Origin: CAG-390 sp045544735
Lineage (GTDB): Bacteria; Bacillota; Clostridia; Oscillospirales; CAG-272
Assembly: GCA_045544735.1 (NCBI GenBank)
Contig: JAZPZM010000113.1
Location: 1-50,744 of the forward strand
Length of the DNA stretch: 50,744 nt
Direction of reading: 5' to 3'
A model generated the notes under the pieces. The model did no database searches. It saw only the letters and a program-made list of their open reading frames with translations, and had not been told where the DNA came from. This document shows positions 16,393 to 24,289 of this stretch, in pieces. Numbering within the stretch: position 1 is the stretch's first letter; every line of letters begins with the position of its first letter. The position numbers and the translations under genes are program-made.

Positions 16393-17799
16393 ATGAACAA
16401 ATATAAAAGGCTATTGTCCAATACGGCGATATTTGCGTTAGGCACGTTTTCCTCAAAGGTGATGGTCTATCTCCTTATGCCGCTGTATACCAATATCCTG
16501 TCTCGCGCGCAGTATTCAACGTCGGATCTGATAACGCAGACGGCTAATCTTTTAGCTCCTCTTTTTGCTATCGGAATATGCGACGGAATTTTCAGATTCG
16601 CGCTTGACGCAGAGGAGAAGATAAAAGAGGTGTTTTCCTCCGGTATCTTCGTCCTTTTGTGCGGAGCCGGTGCGTTCTTGGCGTTTTCGCCGCTGTTGTT
16701 CGTGTTTGATTTCGTCGACGGATACGCTTGGCTCATCGTCGTTTACGTTTTGAGCGCAAACGTTCAGCACGCTTGCGCCAATTATATCAGAGGTAAGGGC
16801 GACACCAAGGGATTTGCGATACAGGGCATAGTCAATACGGCGTTGACTATTCTGTTTAACGTCATCTTCCTCGTTTGCTTTGGAATGGGCGTTACGGGAT
16901 ACGTTTTGTCCGTAGTGGTCGCGAACGTTTTGGTAACTCTGCTTATGGTGTTCTGGAAGCGGCTTTATTGCGATTTCAGCTTTAAATTCGTAAAAGCAAG
17001 CACCGTAAAGAGTATGCTTAAATACAGCGTGCCGATGATACCCACGGCTATCTTTTGGTGGATAACGAGCGTGTCGAACAGATTCGTCGTCAAGGAAGTC
17101 TGCGGCGATGACGTAAACGGACTTTTTGCCGCCGCGTATAAGATACCTACGGTAATAACGCTTCTTACCACCATCTTTATTGAGGCGTGGCATTTTTCGG
17201 CTGTTAACGATGCCGATAATAACGACAGAGGAAGCTTTTTCTCCACGGTGTTTAAAAGCTATATGGGCATCATTTTTATGGCGGCGTCGGGACTTATCGC
17301 ATTCAGTAAGATATGCACGATAATTCTTTTTGCGGATTCGTATTACGATGCGTGGCAGTATATGCCGACACTCATTCTCGCGACGACGTTTTCCGCGCTT
17401 ACGACCTTTATGGGAAGCGTGTATCTCGTCAAAAAGAAGAGCGTTATGTCGTTTTTGACCGCTATGACGGGTGCTGTAGTCAATCTCGCGCTTTCGTTCG
17501 TTCTCATTCCGCGCATCGGGGCGCACGGCGCGGCTCTTGCCGCCGCCGCAAGCTATTTCGTATCCTTTGCCTTGAGGACGTTCACGGCGCAGAAATTTGT
17601 CAGATTTGATTTCCACCCCGTAAAGCTTGCGGTAAACACGGCTTTGGTTGGCGTTCAGGCGTGGATAATGATCGCGGAGCTGCCGCATTGGATAGTGTAT
17701 CAGGCACTATTGCTCACGGCTGTCCTTATATTTAACGGAAAACCCATTTTGGACGGCATCTGGCTTGCTCTCAAAAAATACAGAACGCAGAAAAGCTGA
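16393..17799 (+). CDS. Polysaccharide / lipid-linked oligosaccharide flippase (MATE/MOP superfamily)
   Basis: 468 residues with 12-14 predicted membrane segments. The N-terminal pattern NTAIFALGTFSSKVMVYLLMPLYTNILSRAQY is typical of Wzx/RfbX-like flippases of the MOP superfamily that move lipid-linked sugars across the membrane. No glycosyltransferase genes are nearby, so the substrate is not indicated. It is the last gene of the plus-strand series and is followed by a strong terminator. The ribosome binding site is weak. Confidence 0.85.
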   Translation: MNKYKRLLSNTAIFALGTFSSKVMVYLLMPLYTNILSRAQYSTSDLITQTANLLAPLFAIGICDGIFRFALDAEEKIKEVFSSGIFVLLCGAGAFLAFSPLLFVFDFVDGYAWLIVVYVLSANVQHACANYIRGKGDTKGFAIQGIVNTALTILFNVIFLVCFGMGVTGYVLSVVVANVLVTLLMVFWKRLYCDFSFKFVKASTVKSMLKYSVPMIPTAIFWWITSVSNRFVVKEVCGDDVNGLFAAAYKIPTVITLLTTIFIEAWHFSAVNDADNNDRGSFFSTVFKSYMGIIFMAASGLIAFSKICTIILFADSYYDAWQYMPTLILATTFSALTTFMGSVYLVKKKSVMSFLTAMTGAVVNLALSFVLIPRIGAHGAALAAAASYFVSFALRTFTAQKFVRFDFHPVKLAVNTALVGVQAWIMIAELPHWIVYQALLLTAVLIFNGKPILDGIWLALKKYRTQKS

Positions 17800-17807
17800 C
17801 TTATACG

Positions 17808-17853
17808 AAAAGCGAATACCCCCACCGTTGAACGTCGGGGTATTCGCTTTTTT
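17808..17853 (+). terminator. Strong intrinsic terminator after flippase gene
   Basis: Stem AAAAGCGAATACCCC (17808-17822) with GGGGTATTCGCTTTT (17837-17851), followed by T residues. Confidence 0.9.
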
Positions 17854-17909
17854 GGTGAGGCTATATGCCAAATTAATTCAAAAAATATCTTTTTTCTATT
17901 GACAAACTA

Positions 17910-17938
17910 TTGACAAAAAATAGTTATTATGATATTAT
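17910..17938 (+). promoter_or_regulatory. Promoter of the purine operon
   Basis: TTGACA (17910-17915), 17-base spacer, TATTAT (17933-17938). A second TTGACA at 17899 is 11 bases upstream and out of register with this -10 box. Confidence 0.85.
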
Positions 17939-17954
17939 ATTTATGTTAATTATT

Positions 17955-18039
17955 AGGGTTTCTGTGACTGACGGGTGATGTGGCGTAACACAGTGGAACA
18001 GAAATCTGTGGAGCGTACGCTTTGCCGACCGTCTGGGCA
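17955..18039 (+). promoter_or_regulatory. ZTP (pfl) riboswitch aptamer
   Basis: The leader contains the two conserved halves of the pfl motif: a 5' part with GGGTTTCTGTGACTGACGGG and, after a variable linker, the 3' part CCGACCGTCTGGGCA (ending 18039). ZTP riboswitches sense ZTP/ZMP, which accumulate when 10-formyl-tetrahydrofolate is short, and turn on folate and purine genes. The purine genes that follow, including fhs, fit this exactly. The GGGCA end of the aptamer overlaps the 5' arm of a terminator, giving an ON-switch logic. Confidence 0.92.
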
Positions 18040-18070
18040 CATTTATTCCGTGGAATAAGTGCGCCTTTTT
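18037..18070 (+). terminator. Riboswitch-controlled terminator
   Basis: Arms around 18040-18048 and 18053-18061, extended by GC at the base, are followed by TTTTT at 18066-18070. The 5' arm shares bases with the aptamer's GGGCA, so ligand binding should prevent terminator formation. Confidence 0.85.
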
Positions 18071-18088
18071 GATTTTTAGGAGGTAGTT

Positions 18089-18583
18089 ATGAAAAAAGTC
18101 GGAATCGTTATGGGAAGCGACAGCGATCTTCCTGTTGTTCGTAAGGCAGTAGATACTCTTGCATCTTTTGGTGTACCCTACGAAGTACATATTTTTTCAG
18201 CGCACAGAACGCCCGAAGAGGCGTCTGTTTTTGCGTCGGAAGCAAGAAAAAACGGCTTCGGTGCAATAATCGCCGCAGCAGGAATGGCGGCTCACCTTGC
18301 AGGTGCGCTTGCCGCTCGCACGACTCTGCCCGTAATAGGCATCCCCTGCAGCTCGAATAAGCTTGACGGCTTGGACGCGCTTCTTTCGACCGTACAAATG
18401 CCCTCTGGCATCCCCGTGGCAACCGTTGCTGTTGACGGAGCAGTCAACGCCGCCCTCATCGCAATACAGATACTCGGAGTGACCGACGCAGATCTTGCCG
18501 CAAAGCTTGACGCAAAGCGCGCCGCAGACGCCGAAAAGGTACTCCAGAAGAACGCCGCCGTGGAGGCAGAGTTCAACAAATAA
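18089..18583 (+). CDS. purE: N5-carboxyaminoimidazole ribonucleotide mutase (PurE, class I)
   Basis: 164 residues with GSDSD at 9-13 and the catalytic SAHRTPE (His39). Class I PurE converts N5-CAIR to CAIR and normally needs PurK; purK is not in this operon and must be elsewhere if used. AGGAGG lies directly upstream of the ATG. First gene behind the ZTP riboswitch. Confidence 0.94.
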   Translation: MKKVGIVMGSDSDLPVVRKAVDTLASFGVPYEVHIFSAHRTPEEASVFASEARKNGFGAIIAAAGMAAHLAGALAARTTLPVIGIPCSSNKLDGLDALLSTVQMPSGIPVATVAVDGAVNAALIAIQILGVTDADLAAKLDAKRAADAEKVLQKNAAVEAEFNK

Positions 18584-18617
18584 TATCGCACCAAATCGCA
18601 ATCGGGAGGTCAACCAA

Positions 18618-20042
18618 ATGGGTGGTTTTTTTGGAGCAGTTTCAAATCACGACGTTATCGCAGAGGTCTTTTTTGGAACGGACTATCATTCGCATCTCGG
18701 AACGAGCCGCGGAGGAATGGCGGCTTATGATGAGAAGATAGGTCTTCAACGCGAGATTCACAATATTCAAAATTCTCCTTTCAGAACGAAGTTTGAGCAC
18801 GTTTTCGACGAAATGAGCGGAAACGCCGCGATCGGATGCATCAGCGATACCGATCCCCAACCGCTTCTTATACGCTCAAATCTCGGAACTTACGCAATAT
18901 CAACGATAGGCAAGATCAATAACGCCAACGAGCTTATCGAGCATTATCTTTCCTTCAGCGGCGGTCACTTTGACGCTATGACGGGCGGCAGGATAAACGC
19001 CAACGAGCTTGTTGCGGCTATGATAAATCAAAAGAGTACCTTCGTCGAGGGCATTCAGTTTGCACAACGAATGATATCGGGCACGGCGTCAATACTCATC
19101 CTCACGGACGAGGGAAAGATAATCGCCGCACGCGATAAGCTTGGCAGAATTCCCGTAATCATCGGAAAGAACGATGACGGCTACTGCGTTTCATTCGAGT
19201 CCTACGCTTGCTTTAAGCTCGGCTATGAGTATGAAAAGGAGCTTGGACCCGGCGAGGTCGTGGAGATAAGCGCCACGAGCCTTACGCGCCTTGCCGCACC
19301 GGGTAAAAAGATGCGTATGTGCGCGTTTCTTTGGTCGTATTTCGGATATCCTACGTCCGAGTACGAGGGTGTCAGCGTTGAGGCTATGCGCTATCGCAAC
19401 GGAGCGATAATAGCCAAGCACGACGAAGAAACGGGCGTTGTCGGTGAGCTTGACTACGTTGGCGGCGTTCCCGATTCGGGCACACCCCACGCGATAGGCT
19501 ACGCTAACGAAAGCAAAGCCCCCTTTGCAAGACCGTATATCAAATATACGCCCACTTGGGCAAGAAGCTTTATGCCACAAAAGCAATCCGAGCGCAACAA
19601 GATCGCAAATATGAAGCAGATCCCCGTGCATCAGCTCATCGAGGATAAGAATCTTCTTTTCGTAGATGACTCCATAGTACGCGGAACACAGCTTAAGGAG
19701 ACCGTTGATTTCCTTTACACCAACGGCGCGAAATCGGTGCATATGCGCTCCGCGTGTCCGCCGATCATGTACGGATGTAAATACCTTAACTTCTCCCGCT
19801 CGACGAACGATATGGAGCTTATAACCCGTCGCACGATAGTTGAGCTTGAGGGCGAGGAAGGGCTTAAGCACATTGACGAATACAGCGACCCCAACACCGA
19901 GCGCGGCAAAAAGCTCCGCCGCTCGATTGCGGATAAATTTAATTTCGCAACACTTGAATTTCAAACCCTGCAGGGACTTATCGACTCGATAGGACTTGAG
20001 CCCTGCAAGCTTTGCACATACTGCTGGACAGGTAAAGAATAA
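18618..20042 (+). CDS. PurF-like amidophosphoribosyltransferase lacking the catalytic cysteine
   Basis: 474 residues in the purF position of the operon. The C-terminal phosphoribosyltransferase domain is intact, with the PRPP loop LLFVDDSIVRGTQLKE and a late CKLCTYCWTGK resembling the C-x2-C tail of PurF. The N-terminal Ntn glutaminase domain is altered: canonical PurF begins (M)CGIFG, with Cys1 as the nucleophile, but this protein begins MGGFFGAVS, and the usual HRGQES segment reads HLGTSRGG. GGGAGG 8 bases upstream of ATG 18618 fixes the start, so the Cys is not hidden by a wrong start. It may use free ammonia, may obtain it from another protein, or may do a different reaction. I recall similar cysteine-less homologues in other gut bacteria, unverified. 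Confidence 0.85.
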   Translation: MGGFFGAVSNHDVIAEVFFGTDYHSHLGTSRGGMAAYDEKIGLQREIHNIQNSPFRTKFEHVFDEMSGNAAIGCISDTDPQPLLIRSNLGTYAISTIGKINNANELIEHYLSFSGGHFDAMTGGRINANELVAAMINQKSTFVEGIQFAQRMISGTASILILTDEGKIIAARDKLGRIPVIIGKNDDGYCVSFESYACFKLGYEYEKELGPGEVVEISATSLTRLAAPGKKMRMCAFLWSYFGYPTSEYEGVSVEAMRYRNGAIIAKHDEETGVVGELDYVGGVPDSGTPHAIGYANESKAPFARPYIKYTPTWARSFMPQKQSERNKIANMKQIPVHQLIEDKNLLFVDDSIVRGTQLKETVDFLYTNGAKSVHMRSACPPIMYGCKYLNFSRSTNDMELITRRTIVELEGEEGLKHIDEYSDPNTERGKKLRRSIADKFNFATLEFQTLQGLIDSIGLEPCKLCTYCWTGKE

Positions 20043-20068
20043 TAAAGAAAGATAGAGAGGTCAAAAAA

Positions 20069-21115
20069 ATGAGCCACAAGAATTCCAGATCAGACAGCTA
20101 CGCAGCCGCAGGCGTTGATATTACTGCGGGTTACCGCGCCGTTGAGCTTATGAAGCAGCACATCGCAAGAACTATGACGAGCGGTGTTTGCTCCGACCTT
20201 GGCGGCTTCGGCGGTCTTTTCGAGCTTGATATTACGGGTATGACCAAGCCCATTCTCGTCAGCGGAACTGACGGTGTAGGCACCAAGCTCAAGCTCGCGT
20301 TCCTTATGGACAAGCACGATACCGTCGGTATCGACTGCGTTGCAATGTGCGTAAACGACGTTATATGCGTCGGCGCAAAGCCTCTTTTCTTCCTTGACTA
20401 CATCGCTTGCGGAAAGAATATTCCCGAGCGCATCGCGGACATCGTAAAGGGTGTTTGCGACGGTTGCGTTATGTCTGGTGCGGCACTTATCGGCGGCGAA
20501 ACTGCCGAGATGCCCGGCTTTTATCCCGTAGACGAATACGACCTTGCAGGCTACTGCACGGGTATCGTTGATAAATCCAAGGTCATCGACAACAAAAAGA
20601 TGAAGGCGGGCGACGTTATCATCGCGCTCCCCTCCAGCGGCGTTCACTCCAACGGCTTCTCCCTTGTAAGAAAGGTATTTGACGTCGAAAACGCTGACAT
20701 CAAGACTCCCGTTGCCGAGCTTGGCGGAAAGTCCGTCGGTGAAACTCTTCTCACCCCCACGAGAATATACGTTAAGCCCGTTCTCGCTCTTATCGAGAAG
20801 GTCAACGTTCGCGGTATTTCTCACATCACGGGCGGCGGCTTCTACGAGAATATTCCGAGAAGCATTCCCGAGGGACTCGGCGCAGTTATCGACCGCGCTT
20901 CCATCAGAGTTCTTCCCATTTTCGACCTTATCGCAAAGACGGGCAATATCAGCGAGAGAGATATGTTCAACACCTTCAATATGGGCGTTGGTATGAGCAT
21001 CGTAGTTCCTGCAGACGAGGTAGATACCGCCCTTGAAATTCTCAAGGCAAACGGTGAGGACGCTTACGTTATCGGTAAGATCGTTGAGTCCGAGGAAAGC
21101 ATCGTAATTCAGTAA
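20069..21115 (+). CDS. purM: Phosphoribosylformylglycinamidine cyclo-ligase
   Basis: 348 residues. GVDITAGYRAVELMKQH, SGTDGVGTKLKLAF and GVHSNGFSLVRK are PurM signatures; HITGGGFYENIPR is the late Gly-rich motif. It closes the imidazole ring (FGAM to AIR) with ATP. AGAGG lies upstream of the ATG. Its stop TAATG overlaps the start of the channel gene. Confidence 0.96.
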   Translation: MSHKNSRSDSYAAAGVDITAGYRAVELMKQHIARTMTSGVCSDLGGFGGLFELDITGMTKPILVSGTDGVGTKLKLAFLMDKHDTVGIDCVAMCVNDVICVGAKPLFFLDYIACGKNIPERIADIVKGVCDGCVMSGAALIGGETAEMPGFYPVDEYDLAGYCTGIVDKSKVIDNKKMKAGDVIIALPSSGVHSNGFSLVRKVFDVENADIKTPVAELGGKSVGETLLTPTRIYVKPVLALIEKVNVRGISHITGGGFYENIPRSIPEGLGAVIDRASIRVLPIFDLIAKTGNISERDMFNTFNMGVGMSIVVPADEVDTALEILKANGEDAYVIGKIVESEESIVIQ

Positions 21116-21723
21116 TGAAACGCCTTTTCAGCGGAATTTCCGCAGGGATACTTATTTCCATAGGCGGAAGCACCTTTCTTGCCAGCGACAATAAATACGT
21201 TGGCGCGATGTTTTTCTGCGTTGCGCTGATATGTATTTGTGCAAAATCGTATTTTCTGTTTACGGGCAAGGTCGGATATCTCTTTGAGGATCACTCAAAG
21301 CAGCAGATCGGTGACGTGCTTTTGGCGTTGCTTGGCAACGCCATAGGCACGATAGCGTGCGGCTATGTGCTCAGCTTCGCTTTGCCAAACGTTGCAGACG
21401 CCGCGCTTACGGCTTGCACGGCAAAGCTTGAGCAGACGATTTTGATGGCTTTCGTGCGCGGCGTATTTTGCGGAATACTTATGTATCTTGCCGTCAGCAT
21501 CTACAAGGAAAAGGGAAGCTATATTTCCGTTCTTTTCTGCGTTCCCGCATTTATCCTTGCGGGATTTGAGCACTCGATCGCGGATATGTTTTATTTTGCC
21601 GCGTCGGGCATCGTTTCGCTCCGCGCGACGGGCTTTATATGGATAGTAATACTCGGCAACGCATTGGGCGGTATGTTGCTTCCCGTGCTTGGCAGAATAG
21701 GAAAGAGCGAGGATAAAAAATGA
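21115..21723 (+). CDS. Formate/nitrite transporter (FNT) family membrane channel
   Basis: 202 residues with six membrane helices and short loops. GFEHSIADMFYF matches the FNT central motif GFEHSVANMF, which holds the pore histidine, and LLGNAIGT matches the half-helix loop. It is shorter than typical FocA/NirC (about 260-285) but keeps all six helices. It starts inside the purM stop and overlaps purN by four bases, so it is coupled to purine enzymes. Formate import to feed Fhs, at the operon end, is the natural reading; nitrite or hydrosulfide transport cannot be excluded from sequence. Confidence 0.85.
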   Translation: MKRLFSGISAGILISIGGSTFLASDNKYVGAMFFCVALICICAKSYFLFTGKVGYLFEDHSKQQIGDVLLALLGNAIGTIACGYVLSFALPNVADAALTACTAKLEQTILMAFVRGVFCGILMYLAVSIYKEKGSYISVLFCVPAFILAGFEHSIADMFYFAASGIVSLRATGFIWIVILGNALGGMLLPVLGRIGKSEDKK

Positions 21724-22334
21724 GTGAAAACAAAATCAATATAGCCGTTCTCGTTTCGGGCGGCGGCACTAATCTTCAAGCGCTTATAGATGCCGAAAAA
21801 AGCGGCATCATAAAGTCGGGAAGCATCAAGCTCGTCATTTCAAACAACAAAGATGCCTACGCCCTTACTCGCGCCGCAAACGCAGGTATTGCTACCGCGG
21901 TAGTGTTAAAAAGCGAGTGTGGCTCGGCACAGGCGTTTGAGAATGCCATTTCGGCTCTGCTTGCTGAAAACGATATAGACGTTATCGTTCTTGCGGGCTT
22001 TATGTCCATTCTCAGCGAGGCGTTTACGTCGAAATATCCCAAGCAGATAATAAACGTTCACCCATCTCTAATTCCGTCGTTCTGCGGCAAGGGCTTCTAC
22101 GGACTTCGCGTTCACGAGGCGGCGCTTGAATACGGCGTAAAGGTAACGGGCGCGACGGTGCATTTCGTTAACGAGATCCCCGACGGCGGCGAGATCATTA
22201 TGCAAAAGGCTGTCGTCATCAAGGACGGCGACACCCCCAAAAAGCTGCAAAAGCGCGTAATGCGTCAGGCGGAGTGGAAGATACTCCCGCTTGCAGTTGA
22301 AAAAGTATGTTCAAATAAACTCGATAGGAGATAA
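21720..22334 (+). CDS. purN: Phosphoribosylglycinamide formyltransferase (10-formyl-THF-dependent)
   Basis: 204 residues. VLVSGGGTNLQALIDA binds the GAR phosphate, and NVHPSLIPSFCGKGFYG and VTGATVHFVNEIPDGG carry the catalytic Asn, His and Asp region. It transfers a formyl group from 10-formyl-THF to GAR. The ATG overlaps the channel stop (ATGA). Confidence 0.96.
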   Translation: MSENKINIAVLVSGGGTNLQALIDAEKSGIIKSGSIKLVISNNKDAYALTRAANAGIATAVVLKSECGSAQAFENAISALLAENDIDVIVLAGFMSILSEAFTSKYPKQIINVHPSLIPSFCGKGFYGLRVHEAALEYGVKVTGATVHFVNEIPDGGEIIMQKAVVIKDGDTPKKLQKRVMRQAEWKILPLAVEKVCSNKLDRR

Positions 22335-22337
22335 ATC

Positions 22338-23069
22338 ATGGCACTTTACGATATCAAAAACCTGCTTTCTACCAATACCTACCCCGGTCGCGGAATCATA
22401 ATCGGTAAATCCGCTGACGGCAAGAACGCAATGATCGCGTACTTCATCATGGGCAGAAGCGAAAACAGCCGCAACCGCATTTTCGAGCGCTTTGACGGCG
22501 GTATGCGCACCAAGGCTTTTGACGAATCCAAGATGTCCGATCCCCATCTTATAATTTACACCCCTTATCTTTCTGCGCAGAACGGTTCGATCGACATTAT
22601 AACAAACGGAGATCAGACCGATACAATATACGATTATATAAAGGAAAACGGCGAGGATGGCTGTGCCTTTGTCAAGGCATTGCACACCCGCGAGTTTGAG
22701 GACGATGCTCCCAACTTCACTCCCCGAATTTCCGGAATACTTCATTACGCTCCGTCTGATACCTTCCATTATCAGATGTCCATATTGAAGAGCGCAAACG
22801 GAGATGGCTCGGTATGTAACAGATATTTTTACAGCTATACTCCCAGAGATGGTTTCGGTCATTTCATTCACACCTACAAGTGCGACGGTAATCCCATTCC
22901 GTCCTTCTACGGCGAGCCCGAGGAGGTAGAGCTTCCCAATACCGCAGAGGAGCTTGCGGATATCGTTTGGAGCAATCTTAACGCAGATAACAAGGTGTCT
23001 CTCTTCGTCCGCGCTGTTCCCCTTGACGGCAGCGAGGCAAGCGAGATCATCATAAACAAAAATATATAA
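22338..23069 (+). CDS. purO: IMP cyclohydrolase, archaeal (PurO) type
   Basis: 243 residues resembling the PurO family (LLSTNTYPGRGIIIGKS, MGRSENSRNR, DPHLIIYTP). PurO closes FAICAR to IMP, the last step of the pathway, and replaces the N-terminal domain of bifunctional PurH. The next gene is a stand-alone AICAR transformylase, which makes the assignment strong. AGGAG precedes the ATG. Confidence 0.88.
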   Translation: MALYDIKNLLSTNTYPGRGIIIGKSADGKNAMIAYFIMGRSENSRNRIFERFDGGMRTKAFDESKMSDPHLIIYTPYLSAQNGSIDIITNGDQTDTIYDYIKENGEDGCAFVKALHTREFEDDAPNFTPRISGILHYAPSDTFHYQMSILKSANGDGSVCNRYFYSYTPRDGFGHFIHTYKCDGNPIPSFYGEPEEVELPNTAEELADIVWSNLNADNKVSLFVRAVPLDGSEASEIIINKNI

Positions 23070-23085
23070 TGCAGAGGATCATATT

Positions 23086-24270
23086 ATGAAAGAATTTGAA
23101 CTGAAATACGGCTGTAACCCCAATCAGAAGCCCGCGAAGATATATATGGCGGACGGAAGCGAGCTTCCTATCGAGATACTTTCGGGTCGCCCCGGATACA
23201 TCAACTTCCTTGATGCGTTCAACAGCTGGCAGCTCGTAAAGGAGCTTAAAGAGGCTCTCGGACTTCCCGCAGTAACGTCCTTCAAGCACGTTAGCCCCAC
23301 CTCGGCTGCCGTTGGAATCAAGCTTTCCGACACGCTCAAAAAGGCTTGCTTCGTAGACGATATCGAGGGTCTTGACGACTCGCCCCTCGCTTGCGCGTAC
23401 GCAAGAGCAAGAGGAACTGACCGCATGTGCTCCTTTGGCGACTGGGTAGCTCTCTCCGACGTTTGCGACGTTACCACCGCGCTGATGATCAAGCGCGAGG
23501 TCTCCGACGGCGTTATCGCTCCCGGATATGAGCCCGAAGCGCTTGAGATACTCAAGTCCAAGAGAAAGGGCAACTACAATATCGTTAAGATCGACCCCAA
23601 TTACGTTCCCGCTCCCATCGAGACCAAGCAGGTCTACGGAATTACCTTTGAGCAGGGAAGAAACAATTTCGAGATTAACCGCGAGCTTCTCACCAACGTT
23701 GTTACCGCAAACAAGGAAATGCCCGAAAGCGCTATCCGCGATCTCATCGTTGCGCTGATCACTCTTAAATATACGCAGTCCAATTCCGTTTGCTATGCGG
23801 TTGACGGACAGGCTATCGGCGTTGGCGCAGGTCAGCAGTCGAGAATTCATTGCACTCGCCTTGCGGGTGAAAAGGCAGACACTTGGTTCTTGCGTCAGCA
23901 TGAAAAGGTTCTTGGTCTTCCTTTCAGAGAGGATATCGGCAGACCCGACAGAGACAACGTTATCGACGGTTATATTAATAAGAATGAAGAGGATGTTTGC
24001 GCCGACGGCAATTGGCAGAAGTACTTTACCGTCCGTCCCGAGCCTCTCACCGACGAGGAGGCAAAGGCATTCCTTGCTACCCGTGACGGCGTAGCACTCG
24101 GCTCTGACGCATTCTTCCCGTTTGGCGACAATATCGAGCGCGCACACAAGAGCGGCGTTAAGTACATTGCCGAGCCTGGCGGATCTATCAGAGATGATAA
24201 CGTCATCGCCACCTGCGACAGATACGGCATGGCAATGGCGTTCACGGGAATGAGACTTTTCCACCACTAA
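23086..24270 (+). CDS. purH: Stand-alone AICAR formyltransferase (PurH C-terminal-type)
   Basis: 394 residues corresponding only to the transformylase half of PurH. SFKHVSPTSAAVG carries the Lys-His pair that binds substrate; QSNSVCYA and GAGQQSRIHCTRLA are further signatures. The MGS-like cyclohydrolase half of PurH is absent, its role taken by the upstream PurO-type gene. It uses 10-formyl-THF, linking it to fhs in the same operon. Some databases call such proteins PurV. Confidence 0.9.
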   Translation: MKEFELKYGCNPNQKPAKIYMADGSELPIEILSGRPGYINFLDAFNSWQLVKELKEALGLPAVTSFKHVSPTSAAVGIKLSDTLKKACFVDDIEGLDDSPLACAYARARGTDRMCSFGDWVALSDVCDVTTALMIKREVSDGVIAPGYEPEALEILKSKRKGNYNIVKIDPNYVPAPIETKQVYGITFEQGRNNFEINRELLTNVVTANKEMPESAIRDLIVALITLKYTQSNSVCYAVDGQAIGVGAGQQSRIHCTRLAGEKADTWFLRQHEKVLGLPFREDIGRPDRDNVIDGYINKNEEDVCADGNWQKYFTVRPEPLTDEEAKAFLATRDGVALGSDAFFPFGDNIERAHKSGVKYIAEPGGSIRDDNVIATCDRYGMAMAFTGMRLFHH

Positions 24271-24289
24271 TATAAATCGGAGATTTCAA

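Noticed and set aside
18495..18620. A longer PurF-like start that might include a catalytic Cys
   Set aside because: The in-frame upstream extension runs through purE and has no Cys-Gly-Ile; the strong GGGAGG sets the start at 18618.
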